DNA of 64,000 nucleotides, taken from the NCBI GenBank assembly GCA_016471375.1, contig WGLZ01000054.1:18124-82123 (forward strand), given 5' to 3'. Positions 1 to 7,723 of the stretch are shown here, piece after piece. The position numbers and the translations under genes are program-made. Below the pieces are notes generated by a model. It worked only from the letters and a program-made list of their open reading frames with translations, was not told the origin of the DNA and made no database searches. The stretch's first letter is position 1, and every line of letters begins with the position of its first letter. This DNA is from Cyanobacteria bacterium RI_101 (GTDB taxonomy: Bacteria; Cyanobacteriota; Cyanobacteriia; Cyanobacteriales; Microcystaceae).

Positions 1-1874
1 GTGGTGGTTCGCACGCCGCTGAGGGGATCAACCTGGGTATCTACGCTCTCTACCACTTTTTGGGTCAGTTTAACCGTGGCCTGTTGTCCCTCCTGCACCA
101 TTAAGGTCGGGTCGGTGAGAATCTTGGCGTTGCCGCTCCGAATTTGGGCGAAGATTTGAGCCGAGAAATTCTTGGGATATTGGTAATAGGAAGGCAGCCC
201 TGCCGTGGCCACCCCATCTGTCCCTCGGGTAACAGTGGTGGTAAAAAGTCCCGTTTCCGGGTTAAACGTCCGGGTAATCAGGGTGTCCGTGGGAAGTTCC
301 AACTCGGTAATCCCCGTCACAAAGGGATTATTAGAAACGCCGGCGATACGATTATAAACTTCTAAATCAGTCCGGGGCGCGATAAATCCGGCGTTGCCCT
401 GGTCGTCTGTTAAAAAGACGCCTTGACCATAGCCTGGGATAGTGGTTCCAGAACTAAAATCAATAAACGTATTGGAATCGGCGAAGGGGTTAGGAATCGC
501 TGGCGGATTACTAATTCGACCCGTGGCGCTGTTAATGTCTGAGCTGAGAACTGGGGCTGTTTGCCCAAAGCGCATCACGGCTTGCCCGCCGTCTTGGACA
601 AAGTAACTATCCCCGACGCCGAAGGAAAAACTGCTGTTGTAGTCTTGAATATTATTGAGGTTAATATCGATAATCTTAACGTTCACCGCCACCTGGCGCC
701 GGCGGGCGTCGAGTTGGGTGAGTAAAGAGGTGGCGATTTCCACCTGGCGGGGTTCCCCCACTAGGGTGATGGAATTTAAACGGTCGTCAGTGGAGACCCT
801 TAAGCCGGTGAGGATTAAAGGCGGGCCGCCCTCTCCCTGGGGTTTAATGGCTTCCAGTTGGGAAGGAACTTCCCGTTTCCCGGTGACTCGACCGGTGAGG
901 GGATCGACGATATCTTCAGTTTTGGTGACCAGACGTTGAAACTCGGCGCCCTGGGCCGAGAGGGTCACCCCGGCGTTAAAGGATTTAACCTGATTGAGAC
1001 GGATGGTACGGCTAATCAGATTCATGGCCTGGGGCGGCAGATCGGGGCCGACAAAAATCGTGTTGCCGCGGCGGTTAGCTTTTAGCCCAGAGACCATTAA
1101 GACGGAATTAAAAACCTGTTGGACGGGTTCGTTTTCCAGATCTAAAGAGACATTGCTGAGAGCGCCGGGTTGGACCCCGGCGCCGCCAGGGGGGGAAGCG
1201 GGGGCCGCAGCCGCTCCCCCGGCGGGAGCTTCCCCTTCATTAACCGAAAAAATAATATTCATCCCGGCGTAACGCGCCAAAACCAGCAACACCTCCCGCA
1301 CCGGCGCCTGGCGGAGCACCAAGCGGGGAATAATCACATTTCCCGAGGGGCCCAGGTTAATGACGTCGTAGGTGGTGTTGATATTAGAAATGGCCATATC
1401 TCCCACCGGCGGCGCCACGGCCCGGGGCTGAACCGGCGCCACAGGAACGGTGGGGGAGAGAATATCGGGATTGCCTGTGCCGTTGGAGCGGATAATCACT
1501 TCCGGGTTAGGCACCATCACCGGAACGTTGGGAATCGTCGGCGCCGAAGGAAAGCCGGGATTCGCGGGGGGCAAAACGCCTGGAATGGTGTTGGAGGGGG
1601 GAACCTGGGCGACCTCTAACGGCGCCGATAGGTCTGGGCTGAAAGCCGGAGGCGCTAACTCTGTCGGTTTAGAGTCCGGGGCGGCGTCAACCGCTAAAGC
1701 TACGTCTGGGGAAACGTCAGGCGCCGAGTTGGCCGGTTCGCCCGGAAGAACTGTCCCATCGGGCAAAGACAGATCCAAATCCTCTCTAGCCAAAGCGTCG
1801 GCGGCTTGAACCGGCAGGGAAGTTAAGGCGACCAGCGCCAACGGGGCCCAAAGACCCAAACGTAGATTAATCAT
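1..1874 (-). CDS. pilQ: Type IV pilus secretin PilQ (3' end outside window)
   Basis: This is the outer-membrane secretin through which type IV pili leave the cell. The visible part is about 624 residues; the gene continues past the window start. It begins with a signal peptide (MINLRLGLWAPLALVALTS, cleaved near VQAADA). About 120 residues very rich in Pro, Ala and Asp follow. Next is a secretin N-domain (QAPVREVLLVLARYAG), then the secretin core with the typical phrases TGLRVSTDDRLNSITLVGEP, QLDARRRQVAVNVKIIDIN and AKILTDPTLMVQEGQQATV. The start is supported by GAGGAG about 9 bases upstream. It is the last visible gene of a pilMNOQ operon, 85 bases after pilO. I see no AMIN domain between signal peptide and secretin, although cyanobacterial PilQ usually carries one. 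Confidence 0.93.
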   Translation of the reverse strand, partial: MINLRLGLWAPLALVALTSLPVQAADALAREDLDLSLPDGTVLPGEPANSAPDVSPDVALAVDAAPDSKPTELAPPAFSPDLSAPLEVAQVPPSNTIPGVLPPANPGFPSAPTIPNVPVMVPNPEVIIRSNGTGNPDILSPTVPVAPVQPRAVAPPVGDMAISNINTTYDVINLGPSGNVIIPRLVLRQAPVREVLLVLARYAGMNIIFSVNEGEAPAGGAAAAPASPPGGAGVQPGALSNVSLDLENEPVQQVFNSVLMVSGLKANRRGNTIFVGPDLPPQAMNLISRTIRLNQVKSFNAGVTLSAQGAEFQRLVTKTEDIVDPLTGRVTGKREVPSQLEAIKPQGEGGPPLILTGLRVSTDDRLNSITLVGEPRQVEIATSLLTQLDARRRQVAVNVKIIDINLNNIQDYNSSFSFGVGDSYFVQDGGQAVMRFGQTAPVLSSDINSATGRISNPPAIPNPFADSNTFIDFSSGTTIPGYGQGVFLTDDQGNAGFIAPRTDLEVYNRIAGVSNNPFVTGITELELPTDTLITRTFNPETGLFTTTVTRGTDGVATAGLPSYYQYPKNFSAQIFAQIRSGNAKILTDPTLMVQEGQQATVKLTQKVVESVDTQVDPLSGVRTT

Positions 1875-1959
1875 CAGTCTTGCTCCTCAGCACACATAAA
1901 AATCAATTATTGACGACGGATTCAAAATCCGTAAGGGGGGTGTTTTCAATTCTGAAACC

Positions 1960-2790
1960 CTATTTAGGCGGCGGCGGTTGCTGGCCCTCCGCGGGGGGTT
2001 GACCTTCCGCCGGGGGCTGGCCCTCCTGACCGGGGGGCGGCGGCGGGGGCGCGAGGGCGGCGATTTCTTCCGGTGTGAGGGGTAGGAGCACGTCGAGGGT
2101 CATGCTAGTGCTCAGCTGGTCGCCGCCTTTCTCTTCCGGCACCGCCTTGGCTTCCCCTCCCTGACTCACTACTTTAATAGGAACTTCTGTTTGGGTCAGA
2201 TCGGTTTTTAAGTCCTTAATCAGGATCAAGGGCTGGAGGCGTTCGATGTCGCGAATCAGGTTATGGGTATTGCCAAAGTTCCCCCTCAAGGTCACCTGGT
2301 AGGTCTGACGCTTGACTTTATTGGTCGTTCCGGCGCCGAGGGAATCGTCCGCCACCACCGCCGGCTCCCCCTGGGGTAAAAAGCTCAAAAGGGTTACGTC
2401 CCGAGCCGTAAAGAGTTGATCGAGGTCGATCAGAATGGTCTTAATATCTTTCCCCTGGCCGTAGAGATTCAAGACCGTCTGTTTGCGTTTTTCCGCCTCG
2501 TTGAGCTTCGCCTGGGCCTCCGCCAAGCGGCGCTCCATCGCGCCGGATTTCTGCTGATCCACTTCCTGTTGCTTAGCCGCCTCGTCGGTTTTGAGGGTTT
2601 GATACTCTCCCCAAGCCGGCAGGAAAAAAGTCATGAAGATGTAGCCCGCCCCGAGGGCGCCGACAACGCCCAGGGCGACGCCGGTAACCTTAGGGGTGAA
2701 GGTTATGCCAAAGGCCGTGGGATAATTGCCCCCCTGGTCAAAATCTTGATCCAGGATTGTCGTCGTCGTGTACTCTTCGCTGTAGGTCAT
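1960..2790 (-). CDS. pilO: Type IV pilus inner-membrane assembly protein PilO
   Basis: PilO is a bitopic inner-membrane protein that pairs with PilN and links the cytoplasmic PilM ring to the PilQ secretin. The 276 residues show a cytoplasmic N-terminus, one membrane segment near residues 32-58, a Lys/Glu/Gln-rich coiled coil near 62-108, and a periplasmic ferredoxin-like part. The last 30 residues are almost only Pro, Gly, Gln and Glu (PPPPPPGQEGQPPAEGQPP), an extension beyond the usual PilO fold. It lies 50 bases after pilN and 85 before pilQ on the same strand. Identification rests on gene order and architecture as well as sequence. Confidence 0.9.
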   Translation of the reverse strand: MTYSEEYTTTTILDQDFDQGGNYPTAFGITFTPKVTGVALGVVGALGAGYIFMTFFLPAWGEYQTLKTDEAAKQQEVDQQKSGAMERRLAEAQAKLNEAEKRKQTVLNLYGQGKDIKTILIDLDQLFTARDVTLLSFLPQGEPAVVADDSLGAGTTNKVKRQTYQVTLRGNFGNTHNLIRDIERLQPLILIKDLKTDLTQTEVPIKVVSQGGEAKAVPEEKGGDQLSTSMTLDVLLPLTPEEIAALAPPPPPPGQEGQPPAEGQPPAEGQQPPPPK

Positions 2791-2840
2791 AAGGGCGGCG
2801 CTCCTAGGGTGGGTTTAGGTCTCCAAAAAAGCCGGCAAGT

Positions 2841-3683
2841 TTAGCTAGGGGGCGGCGCCGGGGGAGCGCCCTCCTGGGGTTTCAAAATTGGGGGCGGCGC
2901 TCCGGGGGGCGCGGCCGGGCCCTTGAGGACGCCCGCCTGCTCCAAAATCTTATAGCGGGCCACCAAACCCGAGGCCCCTTTGCGAATCAGGGCGTTGAGA
3001 AGCTCCGGGTTGGGTTTCTCGGTGATTTGGGTTTCGATGGTGTATTTGACCCCGGCCGGGATGCGAACGCCCGAAGTTTCCCCCTCGTCCCCTTCCTTGA
3101 TTTCGCCGCTTTCGACCACGGCGCCCTCCGCGGTCACCGGCAGAGCGCCGGTGGTAGCCGTTAAGAGTTTGGTTTTATCGCCCTGGAAAAACTCCGAGGA
3201 CTGGAGGGTAAGGAGAAAATCGTTTAAGACGTCGTAACCCGTCGCAAAGCCGTTTAAGGTCAGGGTTGGCCCCGCCTGTTGGATACTGCTAATCTGCACG
3301 CCCTGGGGCATTTGGTCGGTTAAATCCTGCAACAGCGCCGACCAGGGTTTAATTTGCCCAAAGACTCCCACCAACGCGTCGGAGTCCTGATGAATGGTCG
3401 CCGCCTTGGCTTCCAACTCCTGAATTTTGGCGTTTTGGGCCTTAAGTTGAGCCAGCTCTGTTTCCAGCGCCTGAATATTGGTTTGGGTTTGTCCCTTTTG
3501 CCAGTTCACGGCCAGAATACTCAAACCCGAGAGAGCCACCAGCAGTCCCGCCGCCCCGGCGCCGATAATGATGGGCAACTGCTCCCGCATGGACGCCTTC
3601 GGCGTCGTCAGGGTCATGGTCGGCAGGGTTTTGCCGGGGTCTAGGTTGCGGTCTTTGAGAAAATTGACGTCGAGGCCGTACAT
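2841..3683 (-). CDS. pilN: Type IV pilus inner-membrane assembly protein PilN
   Basis: PilN binds the PilM ring through its short cytoplasmic N-terminus and dimerises with PilO in the periplasm. The 280-residue protein begins MYGLDVNFLKDRN, which matches the conserved PilN N-terminal motif (I/L-N-L-L) that inserts into PilM. A membrane segment spans about residues 35-60, followed by a coiled coil (about 63-100) and the periplasmic domain with the phrase MPQGVQISSIQQAGPTLTLNG. The C-terminal 25 residues are Pro-rich (PAAPPGAPPPILKP), parallel to the tail of PilO. It is 61 bases downstream of pilM in the same operon. Confidence 0.92.
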   Translation of the reverse strand: MYGLDVNFLKDRNLDPGKTLPTMTLTTPKASMREQLPIIIGAGAAGLLVALSGLSILAVNWQKGQTQTNIQALETELAQLKAQNAKIQELEAKAATIHQDSDALVGVFGQIKPWSALLQDLTDQMPQGVQISSIQQAGPTLTLNGFATGYDVLNDFLLTLQSSEFFQGDKTKLLTATTGALPVTAEGAVVESGEIKEGDEGETSGVRIPAGVKYTIETQITEKPNPELLNALIRKGASGLVARYKILEQAGVLKGPAAPPGAPPPILKPQEGAPPAPPPS

Positions 3684-3744
3684 GGCGGTGAGTTCCTTCC
3701 TTGCAATCGGGTTTTCCCGTCGTTAAACGCTGACGTAAATAAGA

Positions 3745-4848
3745 TTAGGTTTGTCGCAGGCCGAGGCCAATGACGGTTCCTAAACTGGGGCGCTCGATGG
3801 GGGAAAATTCCTGATCCGCGTCGATAGCCAGCGCCGAAAAGGGATCGACCTGCACCGTGGGAATACTCAGGCGCTGAGTCAGATATTCGTCCAATTGCAT
3901 TAACCCGCCGCCGGGCCCCGCCAGCAGGAGTTGCACCAACTCCAGATCGTCGCTTTGGTTGAGGTAAAAGTTAATCGAGCGCCGCAATTCGTCCGTCAGT
4001 TCTCCCAACACCCGCATCAGCGCCGTCATGCCGGGGTTCACCGCCGTGCCCTGGGTGCTCAAGGTGTCGAATTGGGTCACGGGAATGGTCATGCCCTGTA
4101 AAATTTCCGGGTTGCGGGAGGGGGGGAGGTTCATGGCCCGGGAGAGCGCGTTTTGCATCTGAAATGTGCCGATGGGCACCGTCCGGGAAAATTGGGGCAC
4201 TCCGTCGATGATGATGGCGATTTCCGTGTTGTCAAACTCAATGTCAATCAAGACGACCGCTTCCTTGGAGCCAAACTGCCGCAGTTGCTCTCGGATGGTG
4301 CGAATCAGGGCGAAACTGTTGATTTCTAAGACGTTAACGTCTAGCCCCGCCTGCTGAAAGGTGTCGAGATAGGAGTCCGTCACTTCCTTGCGGGTGGCCA
4401 CTAGCAGAACCTGAACCTTTTCAATGCCGTCGTCGTCCTCGAAAAACCCTAGCTTTTGGTAATCCAAATCCACTTCTTCCCTAGGGTAGGGGAGGTAGAG
4501 CGCCGCTTCGTGATTCAGCACCATGTCCTTCAACTCGGTGTCGTCCAACTCCGCCGGCACGGGAATAATACGGATAATGGCTTCTCGCATGGGCACGGCG
4601 GTGGCCACCCGTTTGGTGGAAATTTTATTCTCCTTAAACATCTCCTGGATGATTTCCGCTAGGGAGGGAGAATCGACAATCTTCCCTTCCTCGAAAATCC
4701 CCTCCGGCAGGGTGGTGTAACAATACTTTGTCAATTTATAGTTAGAGCCGGAATTAGACAATTGAACCAGGTTTAGGCGCTCTGGCGTAATTTCTAAGCC
4801 CACTCCCTGGGATTTGCGACCAAATAAGTTTTGTAAACGGCTAAACAT
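3745..4848 (-). CDS. pilM: Type IV pilus actin-like ATPase PilM
   Basis: PilM is the cytoplasmic actin-like ring protein of the pilus assembly subcomplex; it recruits PilN and senses the motor ATPases. The 367 residues match the family in length and carry actin-fold signatures: an N-terminal phosphate-binding strand (GVGLEITPERLNLVQLS), a middle strand (VVLIDIEFDNTEIAIIIDG) and the adenosine loop (LLLAGPGGGLMQLDEYL). It is the first gene of pilMNOQ and is preceded by a good promoter at 4933-4960. A divergent HEPN/MNT pair lies 188 bases away. Confidence 0.95.
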   Translation of the reverse strand: MFSRLQNLFGRKSQGVGLEITPERLNLVQLSNSGSNYKLTKYCYTTLPEGIFEEGKIVDSPSLAEIIQEMFKENKISTKRVATAVPMREAIIRIIPVPAELDDTELKDMVLNHEAALYLPYPREEVDLDYQKLGFFEDDDGIEKVQVLLVATRKEVTDSYLDTFQQAGLDVNVLEINSFALIRTIREQLRQFGSKEAVVLIDIEFDNTEIAIIIDGVPQFSRTVPIGTFQMQNALSRAMNLPPSRNPEILQGMTIPVTQFDTLSTQGTAVNPGMTALMRVLGELTDELRRSINFYLNQSDDLELVQLLLAGPGGGLMQLDEYLTQRLSIPTVQVDPFSALAIDADQEFSPIERPSLGTVIGLGLRQT

Positions 4849-4932
4849 AGGCCCAAGAAGCGACGACGGCTTCGGCGTCTAGGAAAAATTACGGAGGGGA
4901 ACCAATATTGGAGTGAGGGGGAGTCTAGACCT

Positions 4933-4960
4933 ATCCTAGCCAATCCTCGCCGCTTGTCAA
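4933..4960 (-). promoter_or_regulatory. Sigma70-type promoter of pilMNOQ
   Basis: On the minus strand TTGACA (4960-4955) is followed after 16 bases by TAGGAT (4938-4933). This gives a start point near 4926 and a leader of about 75 bases before pilM. The -35 box is perfect and the -10 box matches TATAAT at four of six positions. Transcription from it has not been shown. Confidence 0.6.
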
Positions 4961-5036
4961 GGGCGTCGGCAATCCCGGGAGTCCTGAAGAGGCGCTAGGG
5001 TAAGGAAAACTCTTTTGGCAATTCCGAGGCCGGGCC

Positions 5037-5465
5037 ATGGGCGCCGTTATTCCCCCCCGCTGGCACTACCGTTTTGACAACTACCGTCGCGCCTTGCTCT
5101 TACTCCGGGAAGCGATGGCGTTAGAGCGTCCCCTGACCCCACTGGAAAAAGAGGGCGCAATCCAGCGGTTTGAATACACGATGGAACTGGCTTGGAAAAC
5201 ATTGAAGGATTACCTAGAGGCGGAAGGGGTTGTTTTGGCGCAAGTGACCCCCCGGGCTGTTCTACGCAGGGGTTTTGAGGCTAATATCCTCGCGCGGGGC
5301 GAAATCTGGCAACAGGCGCTGGACGCCCGTAATAAAATGTCCCACACCTACAATATTGAAGATTTTGAACAGGTCATCGCCGATATTCGGCTCCATTACC
5401 TTGACGCCCTCGGGGAACTCTATGATTTTTTGTCGGCGCAAAAGTTGAAGGAGCCGCTTAATTAA
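5037..5465 (+). CDS. HEPN-domain protein, nucleotidyltransferase substrate-binding (HI0074-like)
   Basis: A 142-residue all-helical protein of the HI0074/HEPN family, the partner of minimal nucleotidyltransferases. The phrase FEYTMELAWKTLKDYLEAEG is typical of the family. The HEPN RNase motif R-x4-H is present as R98-NKMS-H103 (in RNKMSHTY). In characterised HEPN/MNT modules the HEPN protein is a toxin (RNase) and the MNT protein the antitoxin, which can adenylylate it. The stop codon overlaps the next start (TAATG), so the two are translationally coupled. No strong ribosome-binding site precedes the ATG. Function as a toxin is inferred from the family only. Confidence 0.85.
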   Translation: MGAVIPPRWHYRFDNYRRALLLLREAMALERPLTPLEKEGAIQRFEYTMELAWKTLKDYLEAEGVVLAQVTPRAVLRRGFEANILARGEIWQQALDARNKMSHTYNIEDFEQVIADIRLHYLDALGELYDFLSAQKLKEPLN

Positions 5466-5806
5466 TGGATGATTTTGGCTTAACCCCGACCCAGATCCAA
5501 CAAATCGGCGCTATCCTCGCCAGCGTTGAAGCCGAGGGCATTGAGCAAGTGGCGGTCTTTGGCTCCCGGGCGACGGGTCGCTATCGTCCCAACTCCGATC
5601 TGGATTTAGTCCTCTATGGCCAGGCCGCCGACGCGGCCCTGCAAGACCGACTCTGGACGCTTTTCCAGGATAGTTCCTTGCCCTTCGCCGTCGATGTCCA
5701 CAGCTACGGCGTCATCGCGTACCCGCCGCTCAAGGCCCACATCGACGCCGTGGCTCGTCCCCTATTCCTCCGCCGGGGCGGGCGTTGGGTGGAGGCGAAT
5801 GATTAG
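5465..5806 (+). CDS. Minimal nucleotidyltransferase (MNT, HI0073-like antitoxin)
   Basis: A 113-residue stand-alone nucleotidyltransferase. The catalytic signature is intact: G33-S34 in FGSRATGRYRPNSDLDLVLY, metal-binding Asp45 and Asp47, and a likely third carboxylate Asp77 in FAVDVHS. Proteins of this type pair with HEPN proteins as type VII toxin-antitoxin systems in which the MNT modifies the toxin by transferring AMP. The start overlaps the stop of the HEPN gene by one base. About 210 bases without any recognisable gene separate it from the next gene. Confidence 0.85.
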   Translation: MDDFGLTPTQIQQIGAILASVEAEGIEQVAVFGSRATGRYRPNSDLDLVLYGQAADAALQDRLWTLFQDSSLPFAVDVHSYGVIAYPPLKAHIDAVARPLFLRRGGRWVEAND

Positions 5807-6017
5807 CTCCAGTCTACCCCGAAATCTGTTTATAGGGTGTCTTGATACTCCTGAAGCAGGGCCAAAATATCCCCTAATTGTCGTCGGTGGACGGCTAAAC
5901 CCCGGCCTAAGCCTCTGTTGCTTTTTCTTAATAGCTGTGTTATTTATATTGGCCGGCCTGAATTTTAGTATTGGCGTTGTTTAAAGCTTAGGCAAACAAC
6001 TAAAGAGTAGTATCGCG

Positions 6018-7718
6018 ATGTGGCTTCCCCTAACCTGTCTTGTCCTAGTCGGTCTAAGCTTCAACAACGAGGCGGCCCTGGCCCAAGTTCCTTTAAATCC
6101 GGGACGAATCCTTCTGCCTCCCCAACGGCCCCAACCTGTTCCCACGCCGGCGCCGTTGCCGGAGCCGGGCCTGGAGATTCGACCCGTCCCCCCGGCTCCG
6201 TCCCAGTTGCCCTCCAGCGGCGCCGCCATTACCGTGGCGAGTTTTGAGTTTGCGGGCAACACCGCCTTTAGCTCCGAGGAATTAGCCAAAGTAGTGGAGT
6301 CTTTCACCGGGCGCCCCTTGACCTTCGCCGAACTCCTCGGCGCTGAGCAGGCCATCACCCAGTACTATACGGAGCGGGGCTATATCAACTCCGGCGCCGT
6401 CATCCCCGCGGGACAGACCTTTGCGCCCCAGGACGCCGTTGTCAAGATTTTAATCATCGAAGGGGGGTTAGAGGATATTCAAGTTCAAGTGGAGGGTCGG
6501 CTACAGCCGGAGTATATTCGCAGTCGTTTGGCGCTGGCGACGGAGCGTCCCTTTAACCGGAATAATCTACTAGAAGCCCTGCAACTCCTGCAACTCAATC
6601 CCCTCGTTCAGTCCATTTCCGCCGAATTGGCCGCGGGGCCGAACCCGGAATCCAGCTTGCTCATCGTCAGCGTTAAAGAGGCGGACACCTTTAGCGGCGA
6701 ACTCTTTACCGACAACGGCCGGGTGAGGAGCATCGGCGCTTGGGAACGGGGTTTTCGGGTCAATCAGGCTAACCTACTGGGCTTTGGAGACGGGTTTACT
6801 TTTGACTACGCCAACAGCGACGGTAGTAACGCGCTCAGCGGCGCCTATACCATTCCCCTCAACCCGAGGAACGGAACCCTACGGCTGTCGGGGCAATACA
6901 ATAGTACACACGTCATTGAACAACCTTTTGACCAGTTGGATATTAACGGCGATTCCTTCTATGGAGATTTAACCTACCGCCAACCGGTGATTCAAACCCC
7001 CAGTCAAGAGTTAGCCCTCGGGATTACCGCCTCCTACGCCTCCAGTCAGACCACCCTCCAGGGCGTTGGCTTTCCCCTGTCCCCCGGCTCCAATCAAGAC
7101 GGTCAAACCAAGATCGCCGCCCTTCGCTTCTCCCAGGACTGGACCCAGCGAGGTTCCCAAGATATTTTTTCGGCGCTGTCCCGTTTCAGTTGGGGCCTTG
7201 GTCTTTTCGGCGCTAGCGTCAATAACGTTCCCCCGGACGGGCGTTTTTTTGATTGGCTGGGGCAAGCTCAATACGCTCGTTTGCTAGCGCCGGACACCCT
7301 CTTGGTGGCCCGCTCCGCCTTGCAGTTAACCACCGATCCCCTGGTTCCCTTGGAGCAAATTACCTTGGGGGGGTTAAACACCGTGCGGGGCTACCGTCAG
7401 GATTTTTTCCTCACCGATAACGGTCTTTTCGCCTCCCTCGAAGTCCGTCTGCCGATTTTGCGAGTGGAGGAGATTAGCGGTCTTCTGCAAATCGTTCCCT
7501 TCGCCGATTTGGGGGTGGGTTGGAACGATGCGGAGAACCCTATTCCCACGCCCAATCCCAACACCTTGCTGAGCGTCGGTTTAGGTCTGCTCTGGCAGAT
7601 GGACGACCGTCTCTCGGCCCGCTTAGATTGGGCGGCGCCCCTGACTCGCTTTCAGGTGGAGGGCAACACCCTTTCCCAGCAAAGTCTCTATTTTTCCGTG
7701 AACTGGAAGTTGTTCTAG
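6018..7718 (+). CDS. TpsB-type outer-membrane transporter (ShlB/FhaC/HecB family)
   Basis: An Omp85-superfamily beta-barrel of the two-partner secretion type, which exports a large TpsA partner across the outer membrane. The 566 residues show a signal peptide (LTCLVLVGLSFNNEAALAQ), a Pro-rich linker (about 30-65), two POTRA domains (about 72-230; ASFEFAGNTAFSSEEL and EGGLEDIQVQVEG), and a 16-strand barrel with the hallmark loop motif VRGYRQ (GGLNTVRGYRQDFFLTDNG). It ends in an aromatic residue (WKLF), as outer-membrane barrels do. No TpsA exoprotein lies on either side, so the substrate is unknown. The downstream helicase gene converges on it, five bases away. Confidence 0.93.
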   Translation: MWLPLTCLVLVGLSFNNEAALAQVPLNPGRILLPPQRPQPVPTPAPLPEPGLEIRPVPPAPSQLPSSGAAITVASFEFAGNTAFSSEELAKVVESFTGRPLTFAELLGAEQAITQYYTERGYINSGAVIPAGQTFAPQDAVVKILIIEGGLEDIQVQVEGRLQPEYIRSRLALATERPFNRNNLLEALQLLQLNPLVQSISAELAAGPNPESSLLIVSVKEADTFSGELFTDNGRVRSIGAWERGFRVNQANLLGFGDGFTFDYANSDGSNALSGAYTIPLNPRNGTLRLSGQYNSTHVIEQPFDQLDINGDSFYGDLTYRQPVIQTPSQELALGITASYASSQTTLQGVGFPLSPGSNQDGQTKIAALRFSQDWTQRGSQDIFSALSRFSWGLGLFGASVNNVPPDGRFFDWLGQAQYARLLAPDTLLVARSALQLTTDPLVPLEQITLGGLNTVRGYRQDFFLTDNGLFASLEVRLPILRVEEISGLLQIVPFADLGVGWNDAENPIPTPNPNTLLSVGLGLLWQMDDRLSARLDWAAPLTRFQVEGNTLSQQSLYFSVNWKLF

Positions 7719-7723
7719 ACCCC

